In this document: positions 6,344 through 13,997 of the stretch, piece after piece
Layout of the letters: each line of letters starts with the position of its first letter
Position numbering within the stretch: the stretch's first letter is position 1
Assembly: GCA_031261015.1 (NCBI GenBank)
Contig: JAISKG010000269.1
Span: forward strand, 1-16,448
Length of the DNA: 16,448 bases
Source: Dysgonamonadaceae bacterium
Lineage (GTDB): Bacteria; Bacteroidota; Bacteroidia; Bacteroidales; Azobacteroidaceae
Direction: 5' to 3'
Made by a program: the position numbers and the translations under genes
The notes under the pieces: generated by a model
Database searches by the model: none
Told to the model about the DNA's origin: nothing
What the model saw: only the letters and a program-made list of their open reading frames with translations

Positions 6344-7086
6344 TGAAAGAACAACTTGATCTGACAAGACTTCCGGCGCACGTGGCCATTATCATGGATG
6401 GAAACGGCCGATGGGCGCAGAAAAACGGATACGACCGCTACGTGGGACATCAGGAAGGTGCGGTGTCGGTGCGCAACATTGTAGAAGCGGCCGGCGAAAT
6501 CGGTATTCAGTATTTAACGCTTTACGCTTTTTCGACCGAAAACTGGAATCGTCCGGCGGAAGAAGTCGAAGCCTTGATGTCGTTATTGGTGACTACCATT
6601 CATCGCGAAACTGCCGATTTGATGAAAAACAATGTCCGTTTATGGGCGATCGGCGATCTGGACCGTTTGCCGCCTTTGTCGCGCGCGAGCTTGGACGAAT
6701 GCATCGAAGAAACCAGCCGTAATACCGGATTAAATCTGGTTTTGGCGCTCAGCTATTCGTCGCGCTGGGAAATGGTTGAGGCGACGAAAGCTATTGCCCG
6801 TCAAGCAATTGAAGATGAAATAAAGATCGATCAAATTACGGAAAATACCATTTCCGAACATCTGACTACTGCTGGTGTGCCCGATCCTGATCTGTTGATC
6901 CGTACCGGCGGCGAGCATCGCATCAGCAATTTTCTGATGTGGCAATTGTCTTACGCCGAATTGTATTTTACCAATGTATATTGGCCGGAATTTAGAAAAG
7001 AAAATTTGTACGAAGCCATCGTCGATTATCAGAAAAGAGAGCGGCGATTTGGACAAACCGGCGAACAAGTCAATCCTAAAAGTTAA
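6343..7086 (+). CDS. uppS: Isoprenyl transferase (undecaprenyl diphosphate synthase)
   Basis: A cytoplasmic cis-prenyltransferase that adds isopentenyl units to farnesyl diphosphate to make the C55 lipid carrier for peptidoglycan and surface glycans. From ATG 6343 it has 247 residues. It carries IIMDGNGRWA with catalytic D19, the GHQEGA helix, LYAFSTENWNRP, ALSYSSRWEM, and the C-terminal PDLLIRTGGEHRISNFLMWQ with ELYFTNVYWPEF, covering all five conserved regions. ATG 6343 fits the usual family start (MKEQLDLTRLP...) and gives a one-base stop/start overlap with DUF6089. ATG 6328 (MHDKLMKEQ) and a TTG at 6301 are in-frame alternatives. bamA follows after 23 bp. Confidence 0.96.
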   Translation: MKEQLDLTRLPAHVAIIMDGNGRWAQKNGYDRYVGHQEGAVSVRNIVEAAGEIGIQYLTLYAFSTENWNRPAEEVEALMSLLVTTIHRETADLMKNNVRLWAIGDLDRLPPLSRASLDECIEETSRNTGLNLVLALSYSSRWEMVEATKAIARQAIEDEIKIDQITENTISEHLTTAGVPDPDLLIRTGGEHRISNFLMWQLSYAELYFTNVYWPEFRKENLYEAIVDYQKRERRFGQTGEQVNPKS

Positions 7087-7109
7087 AAATTAAGCGTTAG
7101 CGTAACTAT

Positions 7110-9758
7110 ATGAAGCAAAAAATATTCCTCTTACTGGTTTTATTCCTTTCATTGACCTCTTTATCCGCGCAGGAGCCGGTGGTTGTCGAGGCCAACGATT
7201 CGTTGCCGGTCATTACTTATTCGCTCAACGATGCAAAAAAATATACTATAGCCGGAATCACGGTTTCCGGAGTAGAAAGCTATGGTTATGAAGATTTTGT
7301 GTTGATTGGCATTTCAGGACTTTCGACCGGCGATAAGGTGAGCGTTCCGGGCGAGGAACTCACGTCGGCCGTGCGGGCGTTTTGGCGGCACGGATTGTTT
7401 TCGGACGTCAAGATTTTGGCAACCAAACAAACGCGCGACAGCGTTTGGCTCAATATCGCCCTCAAACCCAATCCGATTATTTCCGAGATTCATTTTTCGG
7501 GCGTGAGAAAAGGCGAACGGGAAGATCTGGAAAAGAAAATCGGCATGGCTAAAGGTTCGCAATTGACTCCGAACCTCGTCAACCGCGCGCGCAAACGCAT
7601 CAAGGATTATTTCGATGAAAAGGGATTCAGCAATGCGGAAATCAAAATCCAGCAACGCGACGATGTTTCCGAAAACGGCAAAATGATTCTCGATATTACC
7701 GTCGATAAACAAGAAAAAACCAAAATCAGAGAAATTGTGATCGCCGGAAATGAACATCTTTCGGATTACGATTTGAAAATGGCGATGAAAAAAACCAATG
7801 AAGGTTTCAGTTTGGCGAAAAGATTTAAATTGAGCCTGCGTAAAATATTTAGTACCAAAAAATTTGTCAAAGAAGAATATGCTAAGGATTTGGATAATAT
7901 CATTCTGAAATACAACGAAAAAGGCTACCGCGACGCGATGATCGTTTCCGACAGCGTGGCTACGGTGGATGACAAACATGTGGCCATTTATATCAAAGTG
8001 GACGAAGGCGATCAATATTTTATCCGTAACATCAAATGGGTGGGTAATACCAAATATCCGTCAAGCGTGCTGGATATGGTACTGAGTATGAAGCCCGGAG
8101 ATGTTTACAATCAAAAGAAATTGGATCAACGCTTGAATGGCGACGAAGATGCAGTACACAATGTGTATTATAATGAAGGTTATATCTTCTCAAACATGGA
8201 TCCTGTCGAAACTTACGTGCAAAACGATTCGGTTGATATTGAAATCCGTGTATCGGAAGGGATTCAGGCAACAATCAGCCGCGTGCTGATCAACGGAAAC
8301 GATCGCTTGTACGAAGACATTATCCGCCGCGAATTGATGACCAAGCCGGGGCAATTGTTTAGCAAGGAAGTGCTGATGCGGTCGGCGCGCGAATTGGCTC
8401 AAATGGGACATTTCGATCCGGAACACATGGATATTCAGCCGATTCCCGATCCGGAATCCGGCACCGTCGATATTAATTACAACTTAACTTCCAAAGCGAA
8501 CGACCAAGTCGAGCTTTCGGCCGGTTGGGGACAAACGGGATTGCTCGGCCGTTTGAGTTTCAAATTCACTAACTTCTCGTTTCATAATTTGGTACATCCG
8601 AGTACGTACAAAGGAATCATCCCGCAAGGCGAAGGACAAACATTGACCTTAAGCGCACAAACCAACGGCCGCTATTATCAATATTACAGCGTTTCTTTTT
8701 TGGATCCCTGGTTTGGCGGGAAACGGCCTAACTCGTTTTCTCTGAGCGGCTACTACATGATTCAAACCGGCGTGGACAGCCGTTCGTACAACAATTATTA
8801 CAACTATTATTATACAGGCGACAACAGTAGTTGGATTTCTTACGACGAAAACCAATCAATGAAAATCTTCGGTCTGACGGCCGGATACGGAAAACGCTTG
8901 AGCTGGCCGGATAATTATTTCAATTTCATGGCCGACCTTTCTTATCAAAGATACATGTTGCGTAACTGGAATTATAATTTCTTGATGCACAACGGAAATG
9001 CTAACAATATTTCGCTGGGTTTGACACTTTCGCGCAGTTCGGTCGATAATCCTTTATACACCCGTTCGGGTTCGCAATTTGTACTTTCGCTCAATTTAAC
9101 TCCGCCTTATTCCTTGTTCGATAAAGTGGATTATGCCTCCTTGGGTAAGATCGAATCCGACAATTCGCTTTCTACAGCCGAACGCGATCGCGCCGCCGCC
9201 GAGAAAAATAAATGGGTGGAATATCATAAATGGAAATTCAAAGGAAAAATCTTTATTCCTTTGGCTAATAAGGAGCGCGTGAAACGAACGCCGGTCTTGA
9301 TGAGCCGCATGGAATACGGATTTGTCGGTTCGTACAACGCCAATAAACAATCTCCGTTTGAAACGTTCTACATGGGCGGCGACGGGATGAGCGGTTATTC
9401 GGGCATGTATTCTTACGAAACTATTGGTTTGCGTGGCTATGATAATGGAGCGTTAACTCCTTACGGTCAGGAAGGTTATGCTTATTCGCGCCTTTCGCTG
9501 GAATTGCGTTATCCGTTTATGCTCGAACAAAGCGCAACGATCTACGGCTTGGGATTTATCGAAGCGGGAAATGCCTGGCACGATATTGCCTCGTTTAATC
9601 CTTTCGATTTGAAACGTTCGGCCGGTGTCGGCGTACGCATCTTCCTCCCGATGATCGGATTGTTGGGAATTGATTACGCTTACGGCTTCGACAGTCCGAC
9701 GGCAGGCGGAAGCCGGTCGGGATGGCAGCCGCATTTCATTTTGGGACAAGAATTTTAA
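7110..9758 (+). CDS. bamA: Outer-membrane protein assembly factor BamA
   Basis: An 882-residue Omp85 protein that folds and inserts beta-barrel proteins into the outer membrane. The signal peptide (MKQKIFLLLVLFLSLTSLSA) is followed by five POTRA domains, at roughly 44-121, 122-201, 202-298, 299-384 and 385-465, each with a strand such as ITVSGVESYGYE, IHFSGVRKGE, IVIAGNEHLSDY, IKWVGNTKYPSS and VLINGNDRLYED. The barrel (about 470-882) shows aromatic-rich strands (PNSFSLSGYYM, WNYNFLMHNGNANNISLGL), the loop-6 motif GLRGY with R775, equivalent to VRGF in E. coli, and a C-terminal phenylalanine (HFILGQEF), the usual barrel signal. A Tyr/Asn-rich loop near 8790-8820 is a common lineage variation. 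It is complete and sits between uppS and two skp-like genes. Confidence 0.96.
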   Translation: MKQKIFLLLVLFLSLTSLSAQEPVVVEANDSLPVITYSLNDAKKYTIAGITVSGVESYGYEDFVLIGISGLSTGDKVSVPGEELTSAVRAFWRHGLFSDVKILATKQTRDSVWLNIALKPNPIISEIHFSGVRKGEREDLEKKIGMAKGSQLTPNLVNRARKRIKDYFDEKGFSNAEIKIQQRDDVSENGKMILDITVDKQEKTKIREIVIAGNEHLSDYDLKMAMKKTNEGFSLAKRFKLSLRKIFSTKKFVKEEYAKDLDNIILKYNEKGYRDAMIVSDSVATVDDKHVAIYIKVDEGDQYFIRNIKWVGNTKYPSSVLDMVLSMKPGDVYNQKKLDQRLNGDEDAVHNVYYNEGYIFSNMDPVETYVQNDSVDIEIRVSEGIQATISRVLINGNDRLYEDIIRRELMTKPGQLFSKEVLMRSARELAQMGHFDPEHMDIQPIPDPESGTVDINYNLTSKANDQVELSAGWGQTGLLGRLSFKFTNFSFHNLVHPSTYKGIIPQGEGQTLTLSAQTNGRYYQYYSVSFLDPWFGGKRPNSFSLSGYYMIQTGVDSRSYNNYYNYYYTGDNSSWISYDENQSMKIFGLTAGYGKRLSWPDNYFNFMADLSYQRYMLRNWNYNFLMHNGNANNISLGLTLSRSSVDNPLYTRSGSQFVLSLNLTPPYSLFDKVDYASLGKIESDNSLSTAERDRAAAEKNKWVEYHKWKFKGKIFIPLANKERVKRTPVLMSRMEYGFVGSYNANKQSPFETFYMGGDGMSGYSGMYSYETIGLRGYDNGALTPYGQEGYAYSRLSLELRYPFMLEQSATIYGLGFIEAGNAWHDIASFNPFDLKRSAGVGVRIFLPMIGLLGIDYAYGFDSPTAGGSRSGWQPHFILGQEF

Positions 9759-9786
9759 TCTAAGTAGAATTTAAAATAATCGAGTT

Positions 9787-10302
9787 ATGAAAAAATTCAT
9801 GGTAATCGGTATCCTGTTTGCATGGAGTGCAATAGGAATGCAAGCGCAAAAATTTGCCTTGATTGATATGGAATATATTTTGAAAAATATTCCAGCCTAC
9901 GAAATGGCGAACGAACAGTTGAATACGCTTTCCAAAAAATGGCAATTGGAAGTGGAAACCGCTCAGCAGGAAGCGCAAAACCTCTACAAAACTTACCAAG
10001 CCGACGTAGTTTTCCTTTCTCCCGAAATGAAAACCAAACGTGAAGCGGAAATCGTTGCGAAAGAACAGGAAGCACAAGAGCTGAAACGGAAGTATTTCGG
10101 TACCGACGGCGAGCTGTTCAAAAAACGCGAAAGCCTCATCAAACCTATTCAGGAAGAGATCTATGTAGCTATCAAGGAAATAGCGGAAGCGCAAGGCTAC
10201 ATGGTAGTGGAAGACCGCGCTTCGGCGATGAGCATTATTTACGCTTCACCTAAAATCGACATCAGTAATCTGGTGCTGACCAAACTCGGATATTCAAAAT
10301 AA
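9787..10302 (+). CDS. OmpH/Skp-family periplasmic chaperone (first copy)
   Basis: A 171-residue protein with a signal peptide (MKKFMVIGILFAWSAIGMQA), then the Skp/OmpH opening KFALIDMEYILKNIPAY, a long charged coiled coil (about 40-120: EMANEQLNTLSKKWQLEVET onward, KREAEIVAKEQEAQELKRKY) and the C-terminal beta segment YMVVEDRASAMSIIYASPKI. Skp proteins form trimers whose coiled-coil tentacles hold unfolded outer-membrane proteins on the way to BamA. It follows bamA after 28 bp with no promoter box of its own, so it probably shares the bamA transcript. It is complete and its length is normal for the family. Confidence 0.92.
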   Translation: MKKFMVIGILFAWSAIGMQAQKFALIDMEYILKNIPAYEMANEQLNTLSKKWQLEVETAQQEAQNLYKTYQADVVFLSPEMKTKREAEIVAKEQEAQELKRKYFGTDGELFKKRESLIKPIQEEIYVAIKEIAEAQGYMVVEDRASAMSIIYASPKIDISNLVLTKLGYSK

Positions 10303-10307
10303 TTGTC

Positions 10308-10315
10308 TATCTTTG
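10308..10315 (+). promoter_or_regulatory. Bacteroidota-type -7 box for the second ompH/skp and murI
   Basis: TATCTTTG is a full match to TAnnTTTG, lying in the 63-bp gap between the two skp-like genes. It would give a leader of about 45 nt and allow the second skp copy, murI and the methyltransferase gene to be transcribed separately from bamA. Confidence 0.65.
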
Positions 10316-10365
10316 CACCTTGATTTCGAGAAAAAGATTAGTATTCATTTTAATTAGAAAACAAT

Positions 10366-10866
10366 ATGTTAAAAAAAATTACATTATTTGCTCTGTTGTT
10401 TATTTCCATGGGAGCAATGGCTCAAGAAGCTAAAATAGCTTATTTCAATTCGATGGAAGTTGTTCCGGCAATGCCCGAATATACTCGTATGCAAGATTCA
10501 ATCCAAAAGAAACAAGCTTCTATTGAAAACGAACTCAAAATTATGGGTGAGGAGTACAATAAAAAATATACGGCTTTCATGGAACAAGGCGACAAGTTGG
10601 ACGAAAGCATTAAAATTCGCCGCTTGCAGGAAATCAAAGACTTGGAAGAAAGAGCGCAGAACTTTAACCAAATGTCGCAACAACAATTAGAGCAATTGTA
10701 TAAATCCTTGTTGGAACCGATTCAACAAAAAGTGAAAAACGCTATTGCTGAAATAGGCGCCGAAAATCACTTCGCCTATATTTTGGATGTGGCTTCTTTG
10801 CTTTATATCGATCCGTCCAGCACTGATGCTACTCCTTTGGTTAAAAAGAAATTAGGAATAAAATAA
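10366..10866 (+). CDS. OmpH/Skp-family periplasmic chaperone (second copy)
   Basis: A 166-residue paralogue of the preceding gene: signal peptide (MLKKITLFALLFISMGAMA), KIAYFNSMEVVPAMPEY opening, coiled coil over about 40-115 (QDSIQKKQASIENELKIMGE, RRLQEIKDLEERAQNFNQ) and the C-terminal HFAYILDVASLLYIDPSS strand. Two tandem Skp-like genes after bamA are usual in Bacteroidales. The stop codon TAA (10864-10866) is embedded in AAATAAAA, where the ATAA at 10863-10866 appears to double as the murI start, an arrangement like the common ATGA overlap with G replaced by A. Confidence 0.92.
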   Translation: MLKKITLFALLFISMGAMAQEAKIAYFNSMEVVPAMPEYTRMQDSIQKKQASIENELKIMGEEYNKKYTAFMEQGDKLDESIKIRRLQEIKDLEERAQNFNQMSQQQLEQLYKSLLEPIQQKVKNAIAEIGAENHFAYILDVASLLYIDPSSTDATPLVKKKLGIK

Positions 10867-11684
10867 AAACGCCTGTCGGTATTTTCGATTCCGGTTACGG
10901 AGGGCTTACTATTTTAGAAGAAATCCGCAAACGATTGCCCAAGTATGATTATTTGTACTTGGGCGATAATGCTCGTACCCCTTACGGAACTCGTTCGTTT
11001 GAAGTTGTTTACGAATATACGCTTCAAGCGGTGAAAAAATTGTTTGCCGAAGGTTGCCCGTTGATTATTTTAGCCTGTAATACGGCTTCGGCCAAAGCTT
11101 TACGTACCATCCAACAAAATGATTTGCCTCGCTTGTATCCCGAACGCCGGGTTTTGGGAGTGATTCGTCCGACGGTGGAGAATGTCGGTGCAATCACGCT
11201 TTCCGGACATGTCGGCGTACTGGGAACGCCCGGAACGATCGCGTCCAATTCTTACCCTTTGGAAATCCAAAAGCTTTTCCCAGAATTGATTGTCACAGGA
11301 GAATCTTGCCCGATGTGGGTGCCTTTGGTCGAAAATGGCGAAGCGGACAAGCCCGGCGCGGATTATTTTGTGCGCCAACATTTGGAATCCATTTTGAAGA
11401 AAGATCCTGCGATTGATACCCTGATTTTGGGCTGTACGCATTATCCTTTGTTACTCAATAAAATCCGGCAATATTTGCCGTCGCACGTCCGTATCATTTC
11501 GCAAGGAAAATATGTGGCCGGCGCGTTGGAAGATTATCTTTTCCGTCATCCGGAAATTCGCGAACGCTGTTCGGAAAATCGTACTTGCCGTTTTTGGACA
11601 ACCGAATCGGAAGACGTGTTTGCCGGCCGCGCTTCCATTTTTTTACAGGAAGATATTCAAGCCGAACGTATTTGTTTGGAATAA
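10863..11684 (+). CDS. murI: Glutamate racemase, apparently starting at a non-ATG codon
   Basis: A cytoplasmic racemase making D-glutamate for peptidoglycan. Counting from ATA 10863 it has 273 residues: IFDSGYGG with catalytic-site D9, YLGDNARTPYGTRSF, LACNTASAKALR with catalytic C72, LGTPGTI, a LVENGE segment with E157, and LGCTHYPLL with catalytic C191 and H193. The whole chain from VGIFDSG to the end is intact. The first ATG/GTG/TTG codon that could start the frame is TTG 10935, which would remove the DSGYGG motif. Upstream the frame opens only after a stop at 10842-10844, and the only near-cognate starts are ATT 10851 and ATA 10863. ATA lines up with the expected MKTPVGIFDSG and overlaps the upstream stop as ATAA. 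Product identity is near certain; the start is inferred. Confidence 0.93.
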   Translation: MKTPVGIFDSGYGGLTILEEIRKRLPKYDYLYLGDNARTPYGTRSFEVVYEYTLQAVKKLFAEGCPLIILACNTASAKALRTIQQNDLPRLYPERRVLGVIRPTVENVGAITLSGHVGVLGTPGTIASNSYPLEIQKLFPELIVTGESCPMWVPLVENGEADKPGADYFVRQHLESILKKDPAIDTLILGCTHYPLLLNKIRQYLPSHVRIISQGKYVAGALEDYLFRHPEIRERCSENRTCRFWTTESEDVFAGRASIFLQEDIQAERICLE

Positions 11685-11687
11685 AAT

Positions 11688-12920
11688 ATGTTATCCGAAC
11701 GAGAAAAACAGTGGATTCGTGCGCATCTTTCCGATGACGTTAGGCACTTAGCTTTGCAAAATTCCTTTCCGTTTCCTGCCGGGCGAAAGTCTTTTCTTTT
11801 GCAGCAGATAGCTGGGCGCCAGCAAATACAAAACAAAATTCCTTCGTGGTATGCGATGGATGAATTAGTGTATCCGGCGCGCTTGTCACTGGAACAATGC
11901 TCTTCGGAGCAAACGGCGCAATACAAAGCTTCGCTGGTCGCCGGCGATTCGCTGATGGATTTAACCGGCGGTTTCGGCGTGGATACGATTTTTATGGCGC
12001 CGAAATTCCGGCAAGTCGATTATGTAGAAAAACAATGCGAACTTGCGGAAATTGTCCAACAAAATGTTAAAGCATTAGGATTAAATCAAATACAAATTCA
12101 TCAGCAAGACGCTCTCGACTATTTGCAGCGATTACCGGAAACAATTGATCTGATTTATCTCGATCCGGCGCGCCGTTCGCATTCCGGAGAAAAAATCGTG
12201 CGGATCGAGGATTGCGAGCCGAATGTCATTGAAATTCAAGATTTACTTTTAAGAAAAACTCGTCAAGTTCTTCTCAAATTATCGCCGATGCTCGACATTC
12301 AATCTGCGCTGAATGTGTTGAAAAATGTACAACAAGTTCATGTAGTAAGTGTTGAAAACGAGTGCAAGGAATTATTGTTTCTTTTGCAGCCGGATTATCA
12401 GGAGGAGCCGGCGATTATTTGTGTGAATTTTCGGAAGAAAGGCAATCATCCGGCGGTTTGTTTTAAACGACCGGAAGAGAAAAAGAGGAATATTTCCCAC
12501 GCATCGCATGTCCGGAATTATTTGTACGAACCTAATTCTTCCATTCTTAAAGCTGGTTATTACAAGGGGATAACTCGGAAATATTCCGTAGAAAAACTTC
12601 ATCCCGACAGTCATCTTTATACTTCGGATACGTTTATTTCCGATTTTCCCGGCCGCATTTTCCAAGTCGCCGGAGTGTTTGCGCCGGATAAAAAGGAACT
12701 CGGTGCAGCAGGCATTTACAAAGCAAATTTAGCGGTTCGTAATTTTCCGTTGAGTGTAGCGGAGTTACGGAAAAAACTTAATTTGAAAGAAGGAGGCGAG
12801 GTTTATTTGTTTGCGACGACTTTAGCGGATGGAAAGAGGGTTTTGATTGCTGGAAATCTTTTTTCTGATTCTATTTTTCCAATCCAAAATAATGTTGTAT
12901 CTTTGTACTTAGAAATTTAA
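11688..12920 (+). CDS. PG_1098-type class I SAM-dependent methyltransferase with THUMP-like domain
   Basis: A 410-residue protein starting 3 bp after the murI stop, in the same operon. After a helical N-terminal region (1-85) comes a Rossmann-type methyltransferase core: motif I DLTGGFGVDT (91-100), the acidic end of beta-2 (VDYVEK, 110-115), QQDALDYL, and YLDPARR (157-163) as the motif IV-like catalytic loop. The C-terminal half (about 240-410), with SHASHVRNYLYEPNSSILKA, resembles the ferredoxin-like and THUMP-like domains of Porphyromonas PG_1098. The family is assumed to act on RNA, but the substrate is unknown to me. It is the last gene of the plus-strand block, and a terminator follows. 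Its last codons contain a TATCTTTG box. Confidence 0.88.
   Translation: MLSEREKQWIRAHLSDDVRHLALQNSFPFPAGRKSFLLQQIAGRQQIQNKIPSWYAMDELVYPARLSLEQCSSEQTAQYKASLVAGDSLMDLTGGFGVDTIFMAPKFRQVDYVEKQCELAEIVQQNVKALGLNQIQIHQQDALDYLQRLPETIDLIYLDPARRSHSGEKIVRIEDCEPNVIEIQDLLLRKTRQVLLKLSPMLDIQSALNVLKNVQQVHVVSVENECKELLFLLQPDYQEEPAIICVNFRKKGNHPAVCFKRPEEKKRNISHASHVRNYLYEPNSSILKAGYYKGITRKYSVEKLHPDSHLYTSDTFISDFPGRIFQVAGVFAPDKKELGAAGIYKANLAVRNFPLSVAELRKKLNLKEGGEVYLFATTLADGKRVLIAGNLFSDSIFPIQNNVVSLYLEI
12898..12905 (+). promoter_or_regulatory. -7 box inside the 3' end of the methyltransferase gene
   Basis: TATCTTTG is a full TAnnTTTG match. A transcript from it would start near 12912 and meet the terminator at about 12970, with no plus-strand gene behind it. 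It may be a chance match, or give a short RNA of about 60 nt. Confidence 0.35.
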
Positions 12921-12929
12921 TAAGTAGAT

Positions 12930-12970
12930 AATAATTATTGCGGTACTTCGCGGGTTGTTATTTACTTTTT
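12930..12970 (+). terminator. Rho-independent terminator of the murI/methyltransferase transcript
   Basis: AATAATTATTGCG pairs with CGCGGGTTGTTATT (several G-U pairs and a bulge) around a short gtactt loop, followed by TTTACTTTTTT. The hairpin plus T-run directly after the last plus-strand gene fits an intrinsic terminator. It lies in the 186-bp convergent gap 12921-13106, where no gene is seen. Confidence 0.6.
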
Positions 12971-13066
12971 TATAATGCTGTAATACAATATTGAATTTTA
13001 TTTTTGTTACTTTTCAACACTCCTACCGTTAATTTTATCGTCCCAAAATCTTTTTTGTCATATACT

Positions 13067-13086
13067 AAAAAAGATAATACTTTTTT
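13067..13086. terminator. A/T hairpin in the convergent gap, possible terminator of the sigma/TonB operon
   Basis: AAAAAAG (13067-13073) and CTTTTTT (13080-13086) form a 7-bp inverted repeat with a 6-nt loop, 20 bp past the minus-strand stop at 13107. An A-tract/T-tract hairpin can end transcription in both directions, but its stem has only one G-C pair, so stability is low. Confidence 0.35.
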
Positions 13087-13106
13087 CATTTATACTCAAA
13101 TTCAGG

Positions 13107-13997
13107 TTAGAACTTTATTTTCTGCGTTAATTCCTTCTCCGTCAACGGCCAAGCCGGCCCTTCCTTTACTAAGCGAATCGCTTCCGCATCCGCCGATGGA
13201 CACAAGGATTTTTTCACCGTAATAGTATAAGGTCGCCCGTTTTCATCTACGAAAAAGTGGAGCGTAACGGTTCCTTTGGCGTCTTTACATTCGTCGTCGG
13301 TTGGATGAACTAATGATTTTTTTACATAATCATTGAAATTCTTATAGGAATCTTTTTTAGGCGATTCCTCTTTTATAATCTTGCTTACAGAGGCAGTCAT
13401 CTCTTGTTTCTTTTGAGTAGCATATCCCATCACCACCACTTCATCTAAAGTTTTGTTATCTTCTTTCATTGCAATTAACAGGGTTTGCGATGTATCGACC
13501 GGTAAAATATCCGCATTTGCCAACATTTTTGCATCTTGTAATTCCATAGATTGATTGTTCACCATTTCATCTTTCGCAATGACCGGAGGAGTGAATTGCA
13601 CCGCTTTGTCATTTTGCGCCAGCAACTGGGAAGATGCGTTTTCTTTCGCGTCTGTTTGAGAAATCTCTATGATTGGTTGCGTCATTTTTTCAGCAAGCGC
13701 GGTAACAGGAGAGTCGCTGGGCGTAATTGATTGATGTAGCGCGAAATAACTTCCAATACCGATGAGCAGCAAAATTCCGGCAGCCATACTCCAATAATAG
13801 AAATATTGATTTTTGTTCCTGCGCGATCGTTGGGAAATTTGCTGCTGCATTTCCTTTATTCGTTGCGAATGATAGTCCTGTACTTTGTCATAGCCATCCA
13901 AAGCATCGGCCAAAAACGGATCCTGCATCGCTTCCCGTTCGAGGCGATGCGCCGCTTTCCCTTTTCTTGCGCCCTGTATGTATTGCAATAAACTCAT
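13107..13997 (-). CDS. Membrane protein with anti-sigma-like N-terminus, SusC-type motif and TonB C-terminal domain
   Basis: With the ATG at 13997 it has 296 residues; it overlaps the sigma stop by 4 bp (ATGA). An upstream ATG at 14018 is possible but would overlap the sigma gene by 25 bp. Residues 1-60 are cytoplasmic and hold REAMQDPFLADALDGYDKV and a coiled-coil-like basic stretch, as in Bacteroidota anti-sigma-like TonB proteins. One transmembrane helix spans about 68-87 (WSMAAGILLLIGIGSYFAL). A polar periplasmic linker follows. Residues 184-207 read LDEVVVMGYATQKK then EMTASVSKI, a close copy of the TonB-box region of SusC-like receptors. Residues about 222-296 are a TonB C-terminal domain (GTVTLHFFVDENGRPYTITV, ending WPLTEKELTQKIKF). 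TonB-C domains contact receptor TonB boxes, so one chain seems to carry both partners. It probably controls the adjacent sigma factor; this is inferred from position. Confidence 0.82.
   Translation of the reverse strand: MSLLQYIQGARKGKAAHRLEREAMQDPFLADALDGYDKVQDYHSQRIKEMQQQISQRSRRNKNQYFYYWSMAAGILLLIGIGSYFALHQSITPSDSPVTALAEKMTQPIIEISQTDAKENASSQLLAQNDKAVQFTPPVIAKDEMVNNQSMELQDAKMLANADILPVDTSQTLLIAMKEDNKTLDEVVVMGYATQKKQEMTASVSKIIKEESPKKDSYKNFNDYVKKSLVHPTDDECKDAKGTVTLHFFVDENGRPYTITVKKSLCPSADAEAIRLVKEGPAWPLTEKELTQKIKF

Noticed and set aside
7314..8015. Long minus-strand open frame (233 codons) inside bamA
   Set aside because: It is antisense to well-supported POTRA coding sequence, and its Phe/His/Ile-rich translation is what the complementary frame of such a gene gives.
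13004..13222. Plus-strand 72-residue ORF after the terminator
   Set aside because: It lies largely antisense to the TonB-domain gene, has low-complexity Ser/Pro/Leu composition typical of a shadow frame, and no family resemblance. The TATTTTTG at 12999 overlaps its start codon and is in an AT-rich tract.
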